A stretch of 64,000 nucleotides of DNA, from assembly GCF_963682185.1 (NCBI RefSeq), contig NZ_OY821667.1, positions 2,048,001 through 2,112,000 on the forward strand, in the 5' to 3' direction. The first letter of the stretch is position 1. Each line of letters begins with the position of its first letter. The position numbers were made by a program, and so were the translations under genes. The notes beneath the pieces were generated by a model that searched no databases, had not been told where the DNA came from, and saw only the letters and a program-made list of their open reading frames with translations. This stretch comes from an uncultured Cohaesibacter sp. Lineage in GTDB: Bacteria; Pseudomonadota; Alphaproteobacteria; Rhizobiales; Cohaesibacteraceae. Positions 11,009 through 19,770 of this stretch are shown one piece after another.

Positions 11009-11028
11009 CCCTCCAGATTCTGCACAAT

Positions 11029-11355
11029 TCATGCGGCCAATTTGAATGCCTCAGCAGGCATACTCATGACAGGAACCTGATGAGACCAGAGGCTATTGTA
11101 AAGGCCACCCCTGCAACCAGTAACGCGATTGGCATGTTGTATGATCTCAAAACAATCTCGATGAACGCATTGCGCCAGCATCATCCGGGTCACACGCTCC
11201 GTATCCTCACTCCATCCCTCAATCTCTAAGAACGACAGATCATATGTGCGGTTTGCTCCTGATGCCGTTGTCTTACGCTGCAATATCCAGATAACCACTC
11301 CGGATTTTTGCTTCGCTGTCCAGCCTTTGATCTTCTCATCGATGCTTTTGCTCAT
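11029..11355 (-). pseudogene. Relic of an IS-associated helper protein (DUF1153 / OrfA-like)
   Basis: The first 55 residues (start MSKSIDEKIKGWTAKQKSG; end LSFLEIEGWSEDTERV) resemble the N-terminal helix-turn-helix of the small DUF1153-type protein encoded by some rhizobial insertion sequences. In those, a KxxxWTAKRK start is followed by a core ending in EIEGW. The rest of the 108-residue frame does not keep the family's helical REQYEKQLK-like tail, and no transposase follows. I infer a decayed insertion-sequence remnant; terminal inverted repeats are not visible. Confidence 0.5.
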
Positions 11356-11470
11356 CGCTATTTTCCTTAGCTATAGCATGAGCAGATTTTCGATGGGCAA
11401 TACAGAAATGGGCAGCCAAGCCCGCCCATTTCCAATTCAATCGAAACCTGATTTCGTCAGGAATACAGAC

Positions 11471-12256
11471 CTATTTGAAGTCAGTCACGTCAATCCAGAT
11501 CACGGCATCCTGAGAAAGTTCCTTGCCTTCGTGCTCGGTAACAGGACCGGTTCCGAGGCATGCGACCCCCCACTTGCCAGCACGAGGAAGGCCGAAAGTG
11601 AAGACGCCATTCGGATCAGTGATCGCGACGATGGCGCTATCTGGCACGGGGCCCTCGACTTCCTTGGCAAATGCGTTCCCTTCGAGGTCAACAGCAGGGT
11701 TGATATACTCGATTTCGCACTCAACACCGACAGCTGGCTTGCCATCAGAAAGCACCTGACCGGAGAATGTTCCACCTACATAATTTTGATAGGGTTTATT
11801 GAGCGGCACAATCTCGGTTGGCAAACCCAAAGGCTCATTCCATGTTGTCGGCATAGCCTTGTTCACATAAGCCTTGGTGATTTGCTGAATGTAGATGTCT
11901 TCACTCTCTTCATAGTAGGGAGCCGGGGTCAGGGCGAAGATGTAGTCACCATTCCGCTTGATTGAATAGGATGTTTCAAACGCCTTGGCGTCATTGTGAG
12001 CCCCTTTCCAGGTGATCGGCTTCAATGTCGATAGCAAGTCAATTTTCTTATCCTTGAAATAGACATCAAAGGCCTCGGGCTCACCCATATCCATGGCGTG
12101 GCCATTTTCCATCGGATGGCCAAACATAAGCTTCAGTTGAATTTCCTGAGCCTTATCAAGCATTACATTCGGGGTGTAAAGCAGTTGAAAATGAGCCTGT
12201 GCAGCACCAGCAAAGCCAATGGCTGCAGCGGCAACGCCAATTAGCAGTTTTTTCAT
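11471..12256 (-). CDS. Exported DUF4198 protein linked to the Feo iron locus
   Basis: This 261-residue protein has a signal peptide (1-21) that would be cut at AQA|HFQ, leaving histidine as the first mature residue. The body is a DUF4198 domain, the family of NikK, which accompanies nickel/cobalt CbiM-type transporters. Here, however, the divergent neighbours are feoA and feoB. Candidate metal ligands visible are the N-terminal His, a FGHPMENGHAMDM stretch near residue 45, and acidic patches. It is clearly homologous to the DUF4198 protein at 62785-63558 (shared AHFQ start, PYW/PYY, GLPxEIxPL, FSGxVLxDGxP). I infer periplasmic binding or delivery of a divalent metal, most likely Fe(II). Confidence 0.75.
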   Translation of the reverse strand: MKKLLIGVAAAAIGFAGAAQAHFQLLYTPNVMLDKAQEIQLKLMFGHPMENGHAMDMGEPEAFDVYFKDKKIDLLSTLKPITWKGAHNDAKAFETSYSIKRNGDYIFALTPAPYYEESEDIYIQQITKAYVNKAMPTTWNEPLGLPTEIVPLNKPYQNYVGGTFSGQVLSDGKPAVGVECEIEYINPAVDLEGNAFAKEVEGPVPDSAIVAITDPNGVFTFGLPRAGKWGVACLGTGPVTEHEGKELSQDAVIWIDVTDFK

Positions 12257-12392
12257 TGATCATCTCCCGTTTGTCCCATGCGCTCAAAAAGGCAAGCAGA
12301 CCCGTTCAAGAGGCAAAGCGTGCCTTCCTGCTCGCATAGTCATCAATCATGTGTGTGTAGTTTTGTCCTGAAATTACAGAACGCGTAAGACG

Positions 12393-12707
12393 CTATTCGA
12401 CGATTTCACTGCCATTGATTTCAATTGTATGACCGGGGCCCGCATCGAAGAGGACGTTATAGTCACCATCTGGCTTATCGAACTCGAACTCGCTATCCTC
12501 GCTCATTTTGCCTTCGAGAATGAGGTTCTCGTTATCGTCATAGACTTTCATGGCGACGCCTGACGCAGACGAACCATCAGAAAAGCCTCCCTCACAAAGA
12601 ACTGTGCCATCGCCATTGTCATAGCAAGCACAAATAGGCGTGTGCGCAAATGCCGCACCCATCATGCAAAGTAACCCAAAAGCAGAAAAGGAAATTAACT
12701 TCTTCAT
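12393..12707 (-). CDS. Small exported Cys/His-containing protein next to feoAB
   Basis: This is a 104-residue protein with a signal peptide ending AAFA|HTPICACYDNGDG. The mature form begins with His and soon has a C-x-C pair and a third Cys (VLCEGG). The rest is a small acidic beta domain (SGVAMKVYDDNENLILEGKM, then FDKPDGDYNVLFDAGPGH), like the carboxypeptidase-regulatory-like partners of nickel/cobalt transporters. I chose the ATG at 12707; two TTG codons upstream lie too close to the GGGAG. It is transcribed in the same direction as the DUF4198 gene 136 bases downstream. I do not know its function; metal handling with DUF4198 is an inference. Confidence 0.7.
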   Translation of the reverse strand: MKKLISFSAFGLLCMMGAAFAHTPICACYDNGDGTVLCEGGFSDGSSASGVAMKVYDDNENLILEGKMSEDSEFEFDKPDGDYNVLFDAGPGHTIEINGSEIVE

Positions 12708-12869
12708 TTCCAACAAATCTCCCGAATAAGAACAAATGCTAGAGGCGATTATTTCTATTTATAACGATTCTATTTTAGAACCATAATAAAAGAAGAGCAG
12801 TAAATGCCATTCAAAAGAAATCGTGAACCTCCAACTCAAGTTTTTACTTTATTGTTAGACAGCCTTGTT

Positions 12870-12888
12870 GTAAATAGTAATCATTCGC
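12870..12888. promoter_or_regulatory. Fur-like box upstream of feoA
   Basis: GTAAATAGTAATCATTCGC matches the 19-base E. coli Fur consensus at 13 positions, including the whole core TAATCATT. It lies about 80 bases before feoA and about 160 bases before the divergent small exported protein, where iron control would be expected. Confidence 0.45.
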
Positions 12889-12968
12889 AACTATCGAGCA
12901 CTCCTCAAAATGGCGCAATATTCCGCCTAGCGTTTTGGGAGCTGTCAAACTGAAGAACGGTGCTGGTA

Positions 12969-13241
12969 ATGATACATTCCAACCACTTGGTGAAGCACGA
13001 TAAGATCTTGACTTTAAATGATATTCCACCAGGGTCTCGCGTTCGAGTGAAGCGCCACAACGCAACAGGACCTGTAAGACAACGTCTTCTGGATCTTGGC
13101 GTCATGCCAAACGCTTCCATTCTCGTGGTGCGTGCCGCCCCTCTGAACGACCCTATTGAACTCCGATTGGATGCAACGGATATCACCTTGCGCAGGCGTG
13201 AAGCTGCAACCATTGAAGTGACCGAGGACCATGATGACTGA
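12969..13241 (+). CDS. feoA: Ferrous iron transport protein A
   Basis: FeoA is a small SH3-like cytoplasmic protein needed for FeoB function. About 90 residues are seen. The family pattern is present: LNDIPPGSRVRVKR, GPVRQRLLDLGVMPNA, LNDPIELRLDATDITLRRREA. The start is uncertain: I give the ATG at 12969, but a GTG at 12960 sits closer to GAAGAACG. The last codons overlap the start of feoB, so the two are translationally coupled. Confidence 0.92.
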   Translation: MIHSNHLVKHDKILTLNDIPPGSRVRVKRHNATGPVRQRLLDLGVMPNASILVVRAAPLNDPIELRLDATDITLRRREAATIEVTEDHDD

Positions 13242-15759
13242 ACAGATAAAAGTTGCCTTGGCGGGTCAACAAAACGCAGGCAAATCAACACTCTTCAATC
13301 TATTGACGGGGGCTCGCCAACACGTGGCGAATTATCCCGGTGTTACCGTCGACAAGAAATACGGCCACTATAGATTTAACGGGGCATCGGTGACGGCCGT
13401 GGACCTGCCTGGCACTTATAGTCTGACGTCTTTTTCCCTTGAAGAAAGGGTGGCCAGAAGCTTCCTGATCAAGGAGCGACCAGATGTCACAGTCAATGTT
13501 GTGGATGCATCCAATCTGCGCCGCTCTCTTCATCTCACCATCCAGTTGTTGGAAATGGGTCTCAAGTCTGTTCTGGCCCTCAACATGATGGACATCGCCA
13601 CAAAACGCGGCATCTCGATCAACGCAAAAGATCTAGCACGCAAGCTTGGGCTTTCAGTCGTTGAAACCATCGGCTCCAAGGGAGTAGGTCGCGATGCTTT
13701 GCGCGAGGCCATTCTGGAAGAAGCCCGATGCGCAGAACAAAGCACCCAATCCATCGATTATGCATCTCTGGAACCATTGATCACAGATCTTTCCTTGATG
13801 CTGCGTGATCCGGCGAAAGAGTGGAACCTCCCTGCCCGCTGGCTTTCGATAAAACTTCTGGAACAGGATAGTCAGGTTCAAGCTCTGCTAAAAGAAAGTG
13901 CCGGCTTTGAATGGGCTGATGATATCATTCAAAAAGCCAACCAAATGACTGAGCAGTTTGAACAAACGGAGAGCATGAGCACATCCGACTATATTATCAC
14001 CATTCGAGATCGCCATGTAACAGACCTGCTTGCAGACTGTGTAACAGGCTCGTTCAATGAAACCGAATCCACCACGAACAAGATTGATCGTTTCGTGCTC
14101 AACAGATGGGCGGCTCCGCTCTTTCTGGTATTCACGGTCTATATGATCTATCAAATTTCGATCGTTTGGGGATATGAGCTCACCAATTACACTTGGCCCA
14201 TTTTGGCGAAATTCAGGGAAATTGTCGCCAATCTCCTACCAAGTGCAGGGTTTCTGGAAGACCCATACACTCGTTCAATGGGGCTTTGGCTGGTGGATTC
14301 AGCCAACACATTGCTGAATTATGTGCCGATCTTCATCATTCTATTCGCACTGATCGCAATGCTGGAAGACTCCGGCTATATGGCTCGTATCGCGTTCATC
14401 CTAGACAAAGTGCTCCATCGCTTCGGGTTGCACGGGCAAAGCACATTGCCGCTTATTCTTGGTGGGGTATTCGCCGGAGGGTGTGCTGTTCCGGGCATCA
14501 TGGCAACGAAAGGCATTCCGGACAATCGCGCCCGCATGGCCACCATCTTCGCGGTGCCTTTCATGAATTGCCTGGCAAAAGTACCCCTTTACACCTTGCT
14601 GCTTGGCATTTTCTTTGTCGAAGACAAATCGCTGATGATGTTCTACATCTCCACGATGACAGTCATTTTTGCCTTGCTGGTCTCAAAGCTCTTAACAGTA
14701 ACGGTGCTTAAAGGACAGGAAACCTCGCCCTTCGTGATGGAATTGCCGACCTATCATGTACCAACGGTCACGGCAGTGCTTCAGCGTTCTTTCGAGCGGA
14801 CATGGATCTACATCAAGAAAGTGGGCACGATTGTCGTCGCGGTGGCCGTTGTCGTGTTTGCCCTTTTGCAATTTCCTGGCCTTTCTGATGACCATATGCA
14901 GCAATATGAAGCCAATGGGGTCCAGGCCATAGAGAAATTTCAAACGACGATGAAAGGCAACGCCTATGAGGCCTTGGCGAGCAACGAAACCATCGTTCCG
15001 CTTGTAAACTATTACACAGACTATAAACGCGCCAAACTCAATGCGGGAAGCGCAGCTGGGTCCAAAGCGGTCAACGAAGCGTTCATGGCGCGCAATGCAG
15101 ATTACTATCCTCTTGCACGCGCCCCAAAAGGCGACAAAGACGCCAAGAAAGCCGGACGCGCCTTGAAGAAGCTGGTCTCGGCACGCAAGTCCATTCGTCG
15201 TGAAATGAAAGAAGAGCGGATCACGACATCTGTTCTTGGCATGATCGGCCGCTCATTGGAGCCGGTTACTCAATTCGCCGGTTTTGACTGGAAAATCAAC
15301 GTCGCTCTTCTGTCGTCTTTTGCTGCCAGAGAAAGCTCTGTTGCGACACTGGGGGTCCTGTTTCAGCAAGATGAAGACCAGAATGCGACACTAGAAGATC
15401 GTATGGGCGCGGAAACAAAGGCAGGAGGTGCGACTGCTCTGCTCGCCGCCTCGATGATCTTGTTCTTTGCGCTATATCCTCCGTGCCTGGCTACCACCGT
15501 GATGGTGAAAGTGCAGACCGGTTCTTACAAGTGGATGCTGTTTTCCATTCTATTCCCGACAGCTCTCGGACTGAGTGTATCCAGTGCCGTTTACACGATA
15601 GGCAACGCTGCGGGTCTCACCGGCATTCAAATGATGACGATTGTCTATCTTTCCGCCCTCGCCTTGCTTGTCTTTGTTGGGCTTTACAGTGGAAGACATG
15701 AGCGATCCTTGGACGCGTTGTTAAAACAAAGACTCACGTCAGCCCAGAAAGGAGCTTGA
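13234..15759 (+). CDS. feoB: Ferrous iron transporter FeoB
   Basis: FeoB takes up Fe(II) across the inner membrane. The N-terminal G domain shows G1 GQQNAGKST (about 9-17), G3 DLPGTYSL and G4 NMMD. It is followed by a helical FeoB-type linker and two Gate domains, including GGVFAGGCAVPGIMATKG and FAARESSVATLGVLF. At 841 residues it is longer than the usual 770 or so. The extra length is a roughly 110-residue charged insertion at about 550-665 between membrane segments. Two ATGs stand side by side; the second, at 13234, has GAGG at better spacing. It overlaps feoA by 8 bases. Confidence 0.97.
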   Translation: MTEQIKVALAGQQNAGKSTLFNLLTGARQHVANYPGVTVDKKYGHYRFNGASVTAVDLPGTYSLTSFSLEERVARSFLIKERPDVTVNVVDASNLRRSLHLTIQLLEMGLKSVLALNMMDIATKRGISINAKDLARKLGLSVVETIGSKGVGRDALREAILEEARCAEQSTQSIDYASLEPLITDLSLMLRDPAKEWNLPARWLSIKLLEQDSQVQALLKESAGFEWADDIIQKANQMTEQFEQTESMSTSDYIITIRDRHVTDLLADCVTGSFNETESTTNKIDRFVLNRWAAPLFLVFTVYMIYQISIVWGYELTNYTWPILAKFREIVANLLPSAGFLEDPYTRSMGLWLVDSANTLLNYVPIFIILFALIAMLEDSGYMARIAFILDKVLHRFGLHGQSTLPLILGGVFAGGCAVPGIMATKGIPDNRARMATIFAVPFMNCLAKVPLYTLLLGIFFVEDKSLMMFYISTMTVIFALLVSKLLTVTVLKGQETSPFVMELPTYHVPTVTAVLQRSFERTWIYIKKVGTIVVAVAVVVFALLQFPGLSDDHMQQYEANGVQAIEKFQTTMKGNAYEALASNETIVPLVNYYTDYKRAKLNAGSAAGSKAVNEAFMARNADYYPLARAPKGDKDAKKAGRALKKLVSARKSIRREMKEERITTSVLGMIGRSLEPVTQFAGFDWKINVALLSSFAARESSVATLGVLFQQDEDQNATLEDRMGAETKAGGATALLAASMILFFALYPPCLATTVMVKVQTGSYKWMLFSILFPTALGLSVSSAVYTIGNAAGLTGIQMMTIVYLSALALLVFVGLYSGRHERSLDALLKQRLTSAQKGA

Positions 15760-15761
15760 TC

Positions 15762-15992
15762 ATGGAAAGTGAAACCGTTGCATCAACATCAGCTCTCCTC
15801 GCCTCCTCAAATGGCACTCTTTGGGATGTGCTCCTCGTCGCGCTCATCATGATGGCTGCCTTGGTCTACCTCTATCGCAAGCTCTGGACAAAACGTGGCG
15901 CTTGCTCAGACTGCACGTCTGGTGGCGGAGGTTGCTCTTCCTGCCAGATAAGCAAAATCGAATTTGACACCTCCCCGCTAGAAAAACACTAA
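15762..15992 (+). CDS. FeoB-associated Cys-rich membrane peptide
   Basis: This 76-residue peptide starts two bases after the feoB stop with an excellent AAAGGAG at 15748-15754. It has one membrane helix (about 20-38, WDVLLVALIMMAALVYLYRKL). A cytoplasmic tail follows with ACSDCTSGGGGCSSC, that is, two CxxC pairs. This is the usual form of the small FeoB-associated proteins that replace FeoC in many bacteria; an iron-sulfur or regulatory role is suspected for the family but not settled. Confidence 0.85.
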   Translation: MESETVASTSALLASSNGTLWDVLLVALIMMAALVYLYRKLWTKRGACSDCTSGGGGCSSCQISKIEFDTSPLEKH

Positions 15993-16045
15993 TCTTCTTC
16001 CCATGACAGAGTCCAATCCAGCCTATTAGGAACCATCAACGAAAC

Positions 16046-16228
16046 ATGGCTTTGGCATCTGCCTTGCTCTATTTGAAACAGAAAAAGGTTCGTATCAAAC
16101 ATTCCCTATTTGATTATATCTTGGTAGCCTTTACCGGCCTATACGGCCTGATTGCGATCATTCTGCTTCCTGCAGATCGCATTATGGAGCAAAACGAGAC
16201 CAACAATGATTTGGCCTTGGAAGAATGA
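16046..16228 (+). CDS. Small single-pass membrane protein downstream of feoB
   Basis: This open frame of 60 codons has a basic N-terminus, a hydrophobic stretch at about 24-42 (DYILVAFTGLYGLIAIILLP) and an acidic tail. I do not recognise it and the ribosome site is poor. It is in line with the feo genes and its 3' end overlaps the next frame by 23 bases, which supports a coupled pair. Confidence 0.5.
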   Translation: MALASALLYLKQKKVRIKHSLFDYILVAFTGLYGLIAIILLPADRIMEQNETNNDLALEE

Positions 16229-16814
16229 GAGAAAGCCTGCTGCCCCGGCGGCAGATACATTGATTGTTATCGGCGTTCACAAAGAGGAATTAGCCTTTGG
16301 CGAACATGTGGCCGAAAGGCTTGATCACTCGCAGTTCGAGCTTCTGCACATTGCAAATGGCTTGTCTGCCAAGCGCCCAACGCCTGAGGAATTGGAACAG
16401 TATCTTGCCAATCACACCAGCCTTTACAAGCAGATTGGCGCACATATAAAGCCTTATCATCGTTTGATGATTGACTTGCATTGCCGACAAAAAGCGGATG
16501 TGGATGCAGATATTTTCTGTGCTGATCGGCAGATACTGGATCGGGTGCAGTCTCATTGCCAGACAAAAAGCTTGGTAAATCTGCGTTCTATTCAAATGAT
16601 ATCGGACAGAGATGCCGTTTCAATTGCACAAGACCAATCCCCAGAACGACTTTACGCAAAACCCGAATTGCCGGAATGCGTTTGGCGCGCCCAAGACTAC
16701 TGCTATGTCGGACTGGAAATCTATATTGGTCAGGAAGGGCGCGGCGAGCAAAAAGACTGGCTCTTTACGATCAAATTGCTTGAAACAATCAAGGAAGCAA
16801 CAATGCCAGAATAG
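16206..16814 (+). CDS. Putative divergent zinc hydrolase of the AspA/M14 superfamily in the feo operon
   Basis: This is a soluble protein of about 200 residues that I do not recognise by name. It opens with a beta strand and the motif VIGVHKEELAFG, and about 70 residues later has RLMIDLHCRQ. An HxxE followed by a DLH is the zinc-ligand pattern of the succinylglutamate desuccinylase/aspartoacylase and carboxypeptidase fold. The protein is much shorter than those enzymes, so the assignment is tentative. I chose the ATG at 16206, which gives a 23-base overlap with the preceding gene; the longer frame from 16152 starts inside that gene. It closes the iron locus. Confidence 0.6.
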   Translation: MIWPWKNERKPAAPAADTLIVIGVHKEELAFGEHVAERLDHSQFELLHIANGLSAKRPTPEELEQYLANHTSLYKQIGAHIKPYHRLMIDLHCRQKADVDADIFCADRQILDRVQSHCQTKSLVNLRSIQMISDRDAVSIAQDQSPERLYAKPELPECVWRAQDYCYVGLEIYIGQEGRGEQKDWLFTIKLLETIKEATMPE

Positions 16815-16927
16815 CCATTTACAGTTTGCTTGCGGCGCGCTCGGCATATAGACGCGCCATGAAGCCATATGAGGTTATGCTTTAAAAACTTCAAAAAAAC
16901 AACGCTCCGTCGCGCTCGCTTCATGCT

Positions 16928-17758
16928 CTATCTGGGAACAGAGTAGAAGCGCGCTGCATTGTCGTGAAACACCTTGCGCAGAGCCTCGTCGCCATAGGGA
17001 GCAATGAAGCGTCGGGCAATCTCGAGCCACTGAGCATAATCACTCACACTTTTGACAACCGGCCAATCGCTGCCCCACATCAACTTGTCAGGGCCGAACG
17101 CTTCAAAAAGGACCTTCACATAAGGCGACAGATGCGCAGGTTGCCAATTCTCAGCCGCCTCGGTCACCAGACCGGAGAGTTTGCACCACAGGGTCGCATC
17201 GCTAGAGAGTCCGCGTATTTCTGAAGCCCATGGCTCCATTTCGCCACTCTTGATGAAAGGTTTGGCGCCGTGGTCAATCACGATTTTCAAATCTGGCACG
17301 GCAGCGATCACTTGGGCAAGAACGCCTAGATGCCGTGGCTGGATCAAAGCGTCAAAAGTCAAACCGCGCGCTGCGAGCTCCATCAAGATCTCAAGACGAT
17401 GGGGTGCAAGAATCCAGTCCTTATCACTGATGCCTTGAAGGACCGGTCGAACACCGACAAACTTGGCTGATTTCTGATAGGAATCAAGGACATTCAGACA
17501 AATTGGATCATCAAAGTCCAGCCAGCAGACAACGCCTAGAATGCAATCGGATTTTCCTGCCAGATCAAGGATGAAACGACTTTCCGCAATTGTCTCTGCA
17601 GCCTGAACAAGGATGCTTCCCCCCACACCAGTTCGAGTCAACTCCATCAACAGATCTTCGGGTAAATAATCGCGATCGCGCAGGATCGACTTCTCTTCAT
17701 CAAGCCAGTCATAGTCGCCACGGGATCGTTTCCAGAAATGCTGATGGGCATCAATCAT
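16928..17758 (-). CDS. L-fuconolactone-type lactonase (amidohydrolase family)
   Basis: This 276-residue TIM-barrel hydrolase belongs to the L-fuconolactonase / 2-pyrone-4,6-dicarboxylate hydrolase family. Metal and active-site motifs are in place: MIDAHQHFW at the start, IDHGAKP in the middle and WGSDWPV near the end. It should open the lactone made by the sugar dehydrogenase encoded just upstream. The two genes are only 3 bases apart and its ribosome site lies inside the dehydrogenase 3' end, so they are co-translated. The setting within a fucose cluster makes L-fucono-lactone the natural substrate; related lactones cannot be excluded. Confidence 0.85.
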   Translation of the reverse strand: MIDAHQHFWKRSRGDYDWLDEEKSILRDRDYLPEDLLMELTRTGVGGSILVQAAETIAESRFILDLAGKSDCILGVVCWLDFDDPICLNVLDSYQKSAKFVGVRPVLQGISDKDWILAPHRLEILMELAARGLTFDALIQPRHLGVLAQVIAAVPDLKIVIDHGAKPFIKSGEMEPWASEIRGLSSDATLWCKLSGLVTEAAENWQPAHLSPYVKVLFEAFGPDKLMWGSDWPVVKSVSDYAQWLEIARRFIAPYGDEALRKVFHDNAARFYSVPR

Positions 17759-17761
17759 GGC

Positions 17762-18760
17762 TCAACTCCTTGCGATTTCATCGCATTGGCCCCAGAGCGC
17801 GTCGGGAATGGGGTCCTTGACGCCATCAACAGAACGCTGCACCGATGAAACGCGCCCTGTGCCAACCAGAACCGAGGCAACCAGATCTGAATGGAGTGCA
17901 AATTGCAAGGAAGCGGATGCCAGCTTGACGTCGTGGTCTTGGCAGACAGCTTCCAGAGCGTCGACCTTTTTGCAAATTTGCGGTGTTGCAGGCTCGTAAT
18001 CATAGCAGGCGCCATCGACAGCGCCGGTTGCCAAAATGCCCGAGTTGAACACCCCCCCGACGACAATCCCGATATTCTGTTTCCGGCAAACCTCGAGCAA
18101 TTGCGTTTCAGCTGAACGATCCAGCAATGTGTAGCGCCCTGCCAGCAACAAGGCATCCAGATCATATTCGCTTGCTAGGGTAAGGCATATCTCGACTTCG
18201 TTGACCCCCAGACCGATTGCGTCGACATCGGTGGTGGATTTCAACTCATCAAGGGCCTTGAAGCCGCCTTCCAGCAACTCTCTGATATGGCGGCCATTTT
18301 CGTCTTTGCCATGGGTCAGCTCACCGATGTCGTGGACATAGAGAATCTTGATCGGTGCGTCCGGCATGCGCATAAGACTACTCTCATAGGACCGCATAAT
18401 GCCATCATAACTATAATCAAACCGAGGGCAATTCTGGAGTGGATCAACGAAACCTAGATCGGGCACGTCCGACGGATCAACCGGCTCAAGAATGCGCCCC
18501 ACCTTGGTTGAGACGACATAATTTTCGTGCCGTTTTCCCTGCAAATACTGCCCCAAACGGGTTTCGGCAAGGCCGAAGCCATAGTATGGCGCAACATCCA
18601 TATATCGGATTCCTGCATTCCAGACTGCATCCAGCACATCAACAGCCTCTTCATCAGAGACCGCGCGGTAGAGATTGCCCAACGAGCTCACTCCAAATGA
18701 GAGCTCGCTGAGCTCAATGCCTGTAGTGCCAAGCGGGCGTTTTGATATGAGAGTAGTCAT
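17762..18760 (-). CDS. Aldo/keto reductase, probable L-fucose (aldose) 1-dehydrogenase
   Basis: This 332-residue aldo/keto reductase is of the kind that oxidises L-fucose or related aldoses at C1 with NAD(P). It has the family signatures FGVSSLGNLYRAVSDEEA, then GIRYMDVAPYYGFGLAETRLG (catalytic Asp and Tyr), and a KVGRIL lysine motif. The longer frame begins at 18790, but the ATG at 18760 starts MTTLISKRPLG, the normal N-terminus of the family. It sits between the aldolase and lactonase genes, so one oxidative step and one lactonase step are encoded together. Confidence 0.85.
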   Translation of the reverse strand: MTTLISKRPLGTTGIELSELSFGVSSLGNLYRAVSDEEAVDVLDAVWNAGIRYMDVAPYYGFGLAETRLGQYLQGKRHENYVVSTKVGRILEPVDPSDVPDLGFVDPLQNCPRFDYSYDGIMRSYESSLMRMPDAPIKILYVHDIGELTHGKDENGRHIRELLEGGFKALDELKSTTDVDAIGLGVNEVEICLTLASEYDLDALLLAGRYTLLDRSAETQLLEVCRKQNIGIVVGGVFNSGILATGAVDGACYDYEPATPQICKKVDALEAVCQDHDVKLASASLQFALHSDLVASVLVGTGRVSSVQRSVDGVKDPIPDALWGQCDEIARS

Positions 18761-18817
18761 GATGCATATCTGCCGTGGTTGAAGGTGCAAAGATGGGGTG
18801 CGGCACGAAGACGTGCA

Positions 18818-19468
18818 CTATTTCTCGCGCAGGCCGTAATTGACGAACTTTTTCAGCACAACAGCGATCTCTTCATCTGGAAGGCAATCGGGCGTTGCCG
18901 TGATCTGCAGCAAGTTCACATACATCTGGGCAAGCGCTTCAACCTCAATGGCGAGCCACATGGCCTTGTCCAGGCTTTCGCCAGTCGCGATCATGCCGTG
19001 ATGACGAAGAAGGATCGCCTTGCTATCCTTTACCCCTTTGGCGACGAGTTCCGAGAGTTCCGGTGTACCGTATGTGGCGTAATCGACAACGGGGATGGAG
19101 CTTCCGCCCGCCGCCCCAATCATGTAATGAATGGCGGGAATGGGCTTATTGAGAATAGAAACGATCGTTGAATACATGGCGTGATTATGCACCACCGCAT
19201 TCACATCATCGCGTGTATGGTAACAGGCAAGATGGAACCGCCATTCACTGGAGGGAATTTTACTTTCGTCATAGTTGCCATTGTCATCGACAAAAACCAA
19301 ATCGTCAGTTTCCATTTGATCATAGGCAATGCCTGACGGTGTAATCAGCATGCCATTGCCTTGCCTGATGCTGATATTGCCTGCCGTGCCTTGATTGAGG
19401 CCAGAGGCGTTCATGTTTTTGCAAGAATTCACAATCTGCTCACGCAAAGCACTGTTGCTCTCGTCCAT
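18818..19468 (-). CDS. fucA: L-fuculose-1-phosphate aldolase (class II aldolase)
   Basis: FucA cleaves L-fuculose 1-phosphate into dihydroxyacetone phosphate and L-lactaldehyde. The 216-residue length is typical. The zinc site and active residues can be read: NQGTAGNIS (about 25-33), catalytic Glu75 in SEWRFH, His94 and His96 in VVHNHAM, and the third zinc His in LLRHHGM. It is the first gene of the leftward arm and is driven from the shared fuc control region. With FucI and FucK on the other arm it completes the phosphorylative fucose pathway. Confidence 0.93.
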   Translation of the reverse strand: MDESNSALREQIVNSCKNMNASGLNQGTAGNISIRQGNGMLITPSGIAYDQMETDDLVFVDDNGNYDESKIPSSEWRFHLACYHTRDDVNAVVHNHAMYSTIVSILNKPIPAIHYMIGAAGGSSIPVVDYATYGTPELSELVAKGVKDSKAILLRHHGMIATGESLDKAMWLAIEVEALAQMYVNLLQITATPDCLPDEEIAVVLKKFVNYGLREK

Positions 19469-19553
19469 GATGACTTTTCCATTCTTTCCGTGTTCTTGAT
19501 TAACCCGAAATAGTTGTGGTCACTACAATGTTGGAACGGCCACGACTTTTAAA

Positions 19554-19578
19554 TGACCGATATTGACCGTTATGACCG
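19554..19578. promoter_or_regulatory. Operator repeats (3 x TGACCG) upstream of fucA
   Basis: TGACCG occurs at 19554-19559, 19564-19569 and 19573-19578, with steps of 10 and 9 bases, so on one face of the helix. They lie about 85 bases upstream of the fucA start. The same element recurs in front of the DeoR gene. The 19469-19813 region shows no gene; apart from these repeats it is AT-rich promoter DNA. Confidence 0.65.
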
Positions 19579-19770
19579 TTTATTGCTGACTTAGCATAAG
19601 AATCAAAACTCGACAAGCCAAACTTGTGAAGTTGTTAAAATAGGAAATACAATTATTAATTAGATATACAAGAAATTTTTGTGCATTATTTCAATGAATT
19701 AACTAATTTTCTCGACTATGCACCCCCGTTGGTGCGACAATATGGATATAGTTTTGATATAAATCAATAC

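Noticed and set aside
16834-16858. GGCGCG/CGCGCC hairpin after the feo operon as a terminator
   Set aside because: Stem of only six pairs with a 13-base loop and no T-run.
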